From: Microbacterium sp. Root166
Lineage (GTDB): Bacteria; Actinomycetota; Actinomycetes; Actinomycetales; Microbacteriaceae
NCBI RefSeq assembly: GCF_001427145.1
Contig: NZ_LMGL01000002.1
Span: 763,442-827,441, forward strand
DNA length: 64,000 nt
Direction of reading: 5' to 3'
Made by a program: the position numbers and the translations under genes. The notes below the pieces were generated by a model, which was not told where the DNA came from, searched no databases, and worked only from the letters and a program-made list of their open reading frames with translations. This document shows, one piece after another, positions 59,477 through 64,000 of the stretch (position 1 is its first letter; every line of letters starts with the position of its first letter).

Positions 59477-60279
59477 GTGTCGATGTCGATCGTTCCCTGG
59501 CGTGCGGCCTCCGCGAACCGCTCCAGCAGCCACGCACCCAAGAGGAACCACGCCAGTCCGAGCCCCACCGCGAGGGCGAGCGAAGCCGAAAGCAGTCCCC
59601 AGTCGCCGGGGTCGCCGTCGAGCACCGCGCGCAGGCCGCGCAGCGAGTGCGTCACCGGGAACAGCTGCGCGAACCACTGGACCGGCCACGGCCAGAACGC
59701 GACCGGGACGAGTGCTCCGCACACGAGGACCATCACGTTGTGGGCCACGTTCGATGCCGCATTCCGCCAGGAGGGGCGTCTCAGGACGAGCGCCGCCAGC
59801 GGCAGGGCGAAGCCATAGCTGGCGGCGATGGTGACGGGCACCACGAGAGCGACGGCGGCCAGCTGCAGTGGCGTGAGGACGAAGCCGAAGAGAGGCGGCA
59901 GGGTCAGCAGCGACACCAGCGAGGTCGCGGTCGCACTGCCCAGCCACTGCGTGCTCCGTCCGGCGAAGACCGGCCACGCGCGACCGGGCGCGGCGACCAG
60001 CAGCGGCAGAGTGCCGGATCCGCGTTCCCACGCCGTGGACTGGATCACCCACATCACCTCGGCGACCCCGACGAAGAGGCCACGGCCGATCAGCAGGAAG
60101 AACGTGGCCTGCGGGCTCTGGAGCAGCAGTCCGATGAGACCGAAGAAGGCGACCTCCATGAGGCATCGCAGGAGCCACCCTGAGGTCCACGACCACCAGG
60201 TGTAGTTCGTGCGGAGATCGCCCAGTCCGGTGCGCATGGCGAGGGCGAAGATCGTGGCGCTGGACGGTCTGCGCCGCAC
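59473..60279 (-). CDS. ABC-2 type transporter permease (second)
   Basis: The 268-residue membrane protein has six hydrophobic segments, starting with LRCLMEVAFFGLIGLLL near residue 36 and including VMWVIQSTAWERGSGTLPLL, the conserved cytoplasmic loop of this class. PVTHSLRGLRAVLDG is near residue 210. I place the start at GTG 60279, 7 bases after the preceding permease stop. An ATG at 60321 would overlap that gene by 35 bases. It pairs with the other permease and the ATPase. Confidence 0.83.
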   Translation of the reverse strand: MRRRPSSATIFALAMRTGLGDLRTNYTWWSWTSGWLLRCLMEVAFFGLIGLLLQSPQATFFLLIGRGLFVGVAEVMWVIQSTAWERGSGTLPLLVAAPGRAWPVFAGRSTQWLGSATATSLVSLLTLPPLFGFVLTPLQLAAVALVVPVTIAASYGFALPLAALVLRRPSWRNAASNVAHNVMVLVCGALVPVAFWPWPVQWFAQLFPVTHSLRGLRAVLDGDPGDWGLLSASLALAVGLGLAWFLLGAWLLERFAEAARQGTIDIDT

Positions 60280-60286
60280 GTCGATG

Positions 60287-61072
60287 TCACGTGAGCCCAA
60301 GCTTGCCCTCCCTTCGAGCATTGCGAAGGGTGGCAGCGAGCAGCGCCCGCGCGGCGAGGTAGGTGACGAGGCCGAGCGCGAGGATGACGGCGATGCGCCA
60401 CGGCCAGGCCTCAAGACCGCGGCCCGCTGCGGCGTCCCGCAGGAGGTCGGCGGACCACGAGAGGTAGACCACTCGAGACAGCGACTGAACCCACTCCGGG
60501 TACAGGGCGACGGGCACCAGGACGCCGCCCAGGACGTAGAACGGGTAGCTCAGACTGTTCTGGAAGATCCGCGGAGAGCGTGAGTTGACGAAGAACACCG
60601 CGAACAGCAGTGCCGTCGCCACGGTCGCGAGGGACATCGCGACGTAGGTGATCGCGAAGACCGCCGGCGCGGCCGGCAGCGGCGGGACGCCGAAGAAGAG
60701 CCAGCCGGTGAGCGCCGAGAGCGGAAGGGCGAGCCACGATGCGACGGTGATGACCGCGACGCGTCCGATCACGACCAGTTCCAGCCGCGCCGGAGCCGCG
60801 GCGATCGCCTCGAGCGATTGATTGTCCCTCTCGCTCGCGATCACCTCGCCCGACAGCATGAGCGCCAGTGCCCACAGCGCGATCACGGCAGGAGCGATCA
60901 CCGCGTACACATCGAGATCCGTACGTCCGTTGAACCGGAAGATCGCGAGATACCCCATCGTCTGCAGCGGAACGAGCCAGACCGCGAACATCGACAACGG
61001 CTGACGGACCAGCATCTGCCACTCCAGCCGGGCGGACGCGGCCAGGACGGCGAGCGGGCGAACCCGTCTCAT
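60287..61072 (-). CDS. ABC-2 type transporter permease (first)
   Basis: The 261-residue membrane protein has about six hydrophobic segments. LSGEVIASERDNQSLEAIAA near residue 73 is the conserved loop contacting the ATPase, and YPFYVLGGVLVPVALYPEWVQ is near residue 175. Its ATG overlaps the ATPase stop by 4 bases. It forms the membrane part of the exporter with the next permease. The substrate is unknown. Confidence 0.85.
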   Translation of the reverse strand: MRRVRPLAVLAASARLEWQMLVRQPLSMFAVWLVPLQTMGYLAIFRFNGRTDLDVYAVIAPAVIALWALALMLSGEVIASERDNQSLEAIAAAPARLELVVIGRVAVITVASWLALPLSALTGWLFFGVPPLPAAPAVFAITYVAMSLATVATALLFAVFFVNSRSPRIFQNSLSYPFYVLGGVLVPVALYPEWVQSLSRVVYLSWSADLLRDAAAGRGLEAWPWRIAVILALGLVTYLAARALLAATLRNARREGKLGLT

Positions 61073-62049
61073 CGCACGTCCATGCCACGCTCCCCGATCA
61101 TGTGGACGTAGACCTCTTCCAAGCTCGGCGAGGTCACCGACACCTGTGTGAGGCCACGAGCGAGGAGCATCGCGAGAACAGCCGAGACGGCATCCCGGCC
61201 ACGCGTCTCCACCCGCATGACTCTGTCCTCGCCGACATTCGTCGACACCACATCCGCGTGGCGCTCGAGTTCGGCGCGGAGCTCGGCAACGGAGCCGGCG
61301 GTGCCCAGACGCACGTCGACGCGCTCGTGTGTCGACAGCAGCTCACCGAGCGCCCGCGGCGAGCTGGTGGCGAGGAGACGTCCACCGTCGATCATCGACA
61401 CCTCGTCGCATAGCGCTTCGGCCTCGCCCATGTCGTGCGTCGCCAGCAGGGTCGTGGTGCCCGCGGCCACCACCTCTCGGACGAGGTCGCGGAACGCTCG
61501 AGCCGACACCGGATCCATGCCGGTCGTGGGCTCGTCCAAGATGAGCACCTGCGGTCGCGGCAGAAGCCCCCGTGCCAGGTGCAGTCGCTGCTTCATCCCG
61601 CGGCTGTACCGCTCGACATGAAGGTCGACGTCCGTCAACCCGACGCGTTCGATGACCGCGTCGATCCGGGCCGCTGCTTCAGCGCCCGGCATCCCGTACA
61701 TCGCCGCCCAGAACCGCAGGTTCTCGCGCGCACTGAGCTTCGCGTACAGACCCCGGTCGCCGCCGAGGACGAGCCCGATCTGTCGGCGCACGTCCTCGGC
61801 ATCGCGGACGACGTCGAAGCCCGCGACGGACGCGGAGCCGGACGTCGGAAGCAGGACGGTCGCGAGGATCTTGCACAGCGTGGTCTTGCCCGCGCCATTG
61901 GGTCCGAGGAGTCCGTGAACCCCGCCTGCGCGGACCCGCAGCGAGAGTCCGTCGAGGGCCAGCACAGTCGGCTTCCCGCGCCCGAGGGCATACTCCCGCC
62001 TCAGATCCACGACCTCGATCACGGCGTCGGAGGCGGGGACGACGGTCAC
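61069..62049 (-). CDS. ABC transporter ATP-binding protein (DrrA-like exporter)
   Basis: The 326-residue ATPase has Walker A GLLGPNGAGKTTLCKIL near residue 47, Q-loop GLVLGGDRGLYAKLS near residue 92, signature YSRGMKQRLHLARGL near residue 148, Walker B VLILDEPTTGMDP near residue 168 and switch His in LATHDMGEAE near residue 205. A C-terminal domain of about 100 residues ends SPSLEEVYVHMIGE, as in DrrA-type exporters. It is coupled to the upstream stress-domain gene and the downstream permease by 4-base overlaps. Confidence 0.9.
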   Translation of the reverse strand: MTVVPASDAVIEVVDLRREYALGRGKPTVLALDGLSLRVRAGGVHGLLGPNGAGKTTLCKILATVLLPTSGSASVAGFDVVRDAEDVRRQIGLVLGGDRGLYAKLSARENLRFWAAMYGMPGAEAAARIDAVIERVGLTDVDLHVERYSRGMKQRLHLARGLLPRPQVLILDEPTTGMDPVSARAFRDLVREVVAAGTTTLLATHDMGEAEALCDEVSMIDGGRLLATSSPRALGELLSTHERVDVRLGTAGSVAELRAELERHADVVSTNVGEDRVMRVETRGRDAVSAVLAMLLARGLTQVSVTSPSLEEVYVHMIGERGMDVR

Positions 62050-62678
62050 GCCCGGCCGTCTCCCCGGTCCGGGCCGCCGGAGCCCGGGTCCTCGGGCGTG
62101 GGGGCGGACGTCGAATCGTCGGGGGTCACCCGCTCGCCGTACCTGGGCGGCTCGGCAGCGTTCTCCTGTGCCGGCGTCGGAGCGGCCGGCGCGGTCGCCG
62201 ACTGCGCACCGACCGGACCGAGGACCTGACGTGCGCGATGGATGCTCTTCGCGGTGACCGTCACCTCGTAGTGATCGGCGACGACCTGCATGACCGAGGC
62301 ATAGTCGCGACGGCGGCGGACGAACGAGTAGGTCACGATGCTCAGCAGCATCCCGATCGCGATGCCGACGAACAGCACCCCGACGAAGGCCTGGATCGGG
62401 ACCGTGGGCGAGCCGATCACGAGGATCGCGGAGAACAGCAGGCCCAGGAGCAGTCCGTTGATGGCGCCCGATCGGGCGGCCGCGGCGTAGCCGAGCCGGC
62501 CGGTCACGCGCTCGATCGAGCGCAGGCCCTGTCCGACGATGGCGATGTCGCGCGCGGGCACGTCGCCGGCGATGAGCGAGGAGACCGCCTTCTGCGCGGC
62601 CTCGTACGTCGGGAAGCTGGCGACGGTCTCACCGACCCCGTCGGCGCCCTGCGGCAAGCGGCCTCCGAACATGCTCAT
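62046..62678 (-). CDS. General-stress-protein 17M-like domain membrane protein
   Basis: The 210-residue protein has an N-terminal domain with VASFPTYEAAQKAVSSLIAG and IAIVGQGLRSIERVTGRLGY, like the glycine-zipper/GSP17M (YflT-type) fold. Two membrane helices follow, near residues 70-88 and 95-120, then VVADHYEVTVTAKS. The tail is Pro/Ala-rich and low complexity. I use ATG 62678, with GGGAGG 8 bases upstream; ATG 62672 with GGGGAG 6 bases upstream is equally plausible. It heads the ABC-exporter unit and may sense or localise it, by inference only. Confidence 0.78.
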   Translation of the reverse strand: MSMFGGRLPQGADGVGETVASFPTYEAAQKAVSSLIAGDVPARDIAIVGQGLRSIERVTGRLGYAAAARSGAINGLLLGLLFSAILVIGSPTVPIQAFVGVLFVGIAIGMLLSIVTYSFVRRRRDYASVMQVVADHYEVTVTAKSIHRARQVLGPVGAQSATAPAAPTPAQENAAEPPRYGERVTPDDSTSAPTPEDPGSGGPDRGDGRA

Positions 62679-62705
62679 CTCCCCATCCTCCCACGGTGTC
62701 CGCAC

Positions 62706-62711
62706 TACGCT
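62706..62711 (+). promoter_or_regulatory. Leaderless -10 box of the MgtE-N/CBS gene
   Basis: TACGCT is followed by 7 bases and then the GTG at 62719. Confidence 0.45.
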
Positions 62712-62718
62712 GGAACGC

Positions 62719-64000
62719 GTGAGCACGCAGAGGGTATTCGTCGCGCGCCTGTCAGGGTGCTCGGTCTTCGACCCCGCCGGAGACCGGCTGGGCAAGGTTC
62801 GCGATGTCGTGGTCATCTATCGCAAGGACGATCCGCCGAGGGTGATCGGCCTGGTCGTCGAGATCCCCGGCCGCCGCCATGTGTTCGTCTCCATCGGGCG
62901 CGTGACATCGATCGCGACCGGCCAGGTCATCACGACGGGCCTCATCAACGTCCGCCGGTTCCAGCAGCGCGGCGGCGAGGTCCGCGTGATGGCGGAGCTC
63001 CTCGGCCGCAGGGTCTATCTGCAGGACGGATCGGGCACCGCCGTCATCGAGGACGTCGCGATCGAGCGCAACCGCCTCGGCGAGTGGGACGTGGGCCAGC
63101 TGTTCCTCCGCCGTCCGCGCACGAGCGCGTCGCCGTTCGCCAAGGGAGCCACGACGTTCGCCGCCTGGCAGGAGGTGCGCGAGCAGCAGAACCCGGGCGA
63201 GGCGCAGTCCGCCGAGCAGCTCGTCGCGACCTACTCCGACCTCAAGCCCGCCGACCTCGCGAACACCCTGCTCGACCTCCCGGAAGATCGCCTCATCGAG
63301 GTCGCCGAGGAGCTCCCCGACGACCGCCTCGCCGACGCGCTCGAAGAGATGCCCGAAGAGGACCAGGTCCACATCCTCGACGCGCTCGGTGACGAGCGCG
63401 CGGCCGATATCCTCGACGCGATGGAGCCCGACGACGCGGCGGACCTGCTCGGCCAGCTTCCCGAGGAGCGCTCCGAGGAGCTGCTCGACCTCATGGAGCC
63501 CGAAGAGGCCGAAGACGTCCGCGCGCTGCTGAAGTACGGTCCCGACACCGCGGGCGGTCTCATGACGAGCGAGCCCATCGTGCTGTCCGCCGATGCGACG
63601 GTCGCCGAGGCGCTCGCCCTGATCCGGCGCCACGAGCTGCACCCGGCGCTCGCAGCCGCGGTCTTCGTGACCCTTCCGCCGTACGAGACCCCCACGGGCC
63701 GGCTCCTGGGGACCGTGCACTTCCAGCGGATGCTGCGCTACCCGCCCCACGAGCGCCTCGGTGCGATCATCGACGACACGCTCGATCCCATGCCGGCCGC
63801 GGCATCCGCGGCAGAGGTGGCACGACTGCTGGCCAGTTACAACCTCGTGTCCGTGCCCGTCGTCGACCAGGCGCACCGGCTCGTCGGCGCCGTCAGCATC
63901 GACGACGTCCTGGACTACCTGCTGCCCGACGACTGGCGCTCCCACGGCGAAGCCCCTCGGCCGGCCAAGACCGCGGTCCCCGGCAAGAGCGCGACGATGC
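62719..64000 (+). CDS. PRC-barrel/MgtE-N/CBS domain protein (3' end outside window)
   Basis: At least 427 residues are open to the window edge. Residues 1-150 hold two PRC-barrel-like units (LSGCSVFDPAGDRLGKVRDV and LLGRRVYLQDGSGTAVIEDV). Residues 165-280 are the acidic helical MgtE N-terminal superhelix, with LLDLPEDRLIEVAEELPDDR and GPDTAGGLMTSEPIVL. A CBS pair follows, near 280-410. The MgtE membrane domain has not begun by residue 427, and actinobacterial proteins of this kind usually lack it. A Mg2+- or nucleotide-sensing role is inferred. The start GTG is leaderless. Confidence 0.88.
   Translation, partial: MSTQRVFVARLSGCSVFDPAGDRLGKVRDVVVIYRKDDPPRVIGLVVEIPGRRHVFVSIGRVTSIATGQVITTGLINVRRFQQRGGEVRVMAELLGRRVYLQDGSGTAVIEDVAIERNRLGEWDVGQLFLRRPRTSASPFAKGATTFAAWQEVREQQNPGEAQSAEQLVATYSDLKPADLANTLLDLPEDRLIEVAEELPDDRLADALEEMPEEDQVHILDALGDERAADILDAMEPDDAADLLGQLPEERSEELLDLMEPEEAEDVRALLKYGPDTAGGLMTSEPIVLSADATVAEALALIRRHELHPALAAAVFVTLPPYETPTGRLLGTVHFQRMLRYPPHERLGAIIDDTLDPMPAAASAAEVARLLASYNLVSVPVVDQAHRLVGAVSIDDVLDYLLPDDWRSHGEAPRPAKTAVPGKSATM

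Overview
This is a high-GC stretch of an actinobacterial chromosome. Protein content points to Microbacteriaceae, most like Microbacterium: a C50-carotenoid operon, actinobacterial AdnAB, a LigD with polymerase-phosphoesterase-ligase order, and DUF3039, DUF3107 and DUF2342 proteins. I see no insertion sequence, phage, CRISPR array or rRNA. Genes are tightly packed, with many 1-4 base stop/start overlaps, and no gene-free stretch exceeds about 200 bases. At least twenty start codons sit 6-8 bases downstream of a TANNNT-like -10 box, so leaderless transcription appears to be common here.

Layout. 1-2.7 kb: a truncated TadA/CpaF pilus ATPase, a small membrane protein, tRNA-Leu(TAG) and a DedA protein. 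1.8-5.2 kb: a divergent ku/ligD non-homologous end-joining pair. 5.2-12.9 kb: a CDF cation exporter, rdgB-rph-murI, pncB, DUF3039 and an ABC exporter whose ATPase has a repeat-built N-terminal extension. 13-21.4 kb: a cell-surface polymer region with a LicC-like nucleotidyltransferase, three CDP-glycerol-type transferases and a family 2 glycosyltransferase. It encloses a maltokinase gene preceded by a perfect LacI-type operator. 21.4-25.7 kb: an HtrA protease, a DapC-like aminotransferase, a nitrilase-family amidohydrolase, a DUF6328 protein and initiator tRNA-fMet.

25.8-31.97 kb: a MarR regulator divergent from idi-crtE-crtB-crtI-crtYe-crtYf-crtEb, which should make a decaprenoxanthin-type C50 carotenoid. 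A promoter with a palindromic operator just downstream of its predicted start lies between them, and strong hairpin terminators flank the unit.

32-52 kb: a genome-maintenance block (UPF0182, PDZ-Lon protease, DUF2342, ThiF/TOMM-like protein, UvrD-type helicase, NudC, a degenerate APH-fold protein, AdnB, AdnA, DUF3107, a ferritin-like protein, RhlE). From memory it is collinear with Mycobacterium tuberculosis Rv3193c-Rv3211, with some genes lost or replaced. Together with ku/ligD, the window holds both main double-strand-break pathways.

52-64 kb: DUF817, a SHOCT-domain protein, a PHP phosphoesterase, an endonuclease/exonuclease/phosphatase-fold protein, Xaa-Pro aminopeptidase, a gamma-glutamyltransferase-like protein, a five-gene unit (stress-domain protein, ABC ATPase, two permeases, alpha/beta hydrolase), and an MgtE-N/CBS protein cut by the window edge.
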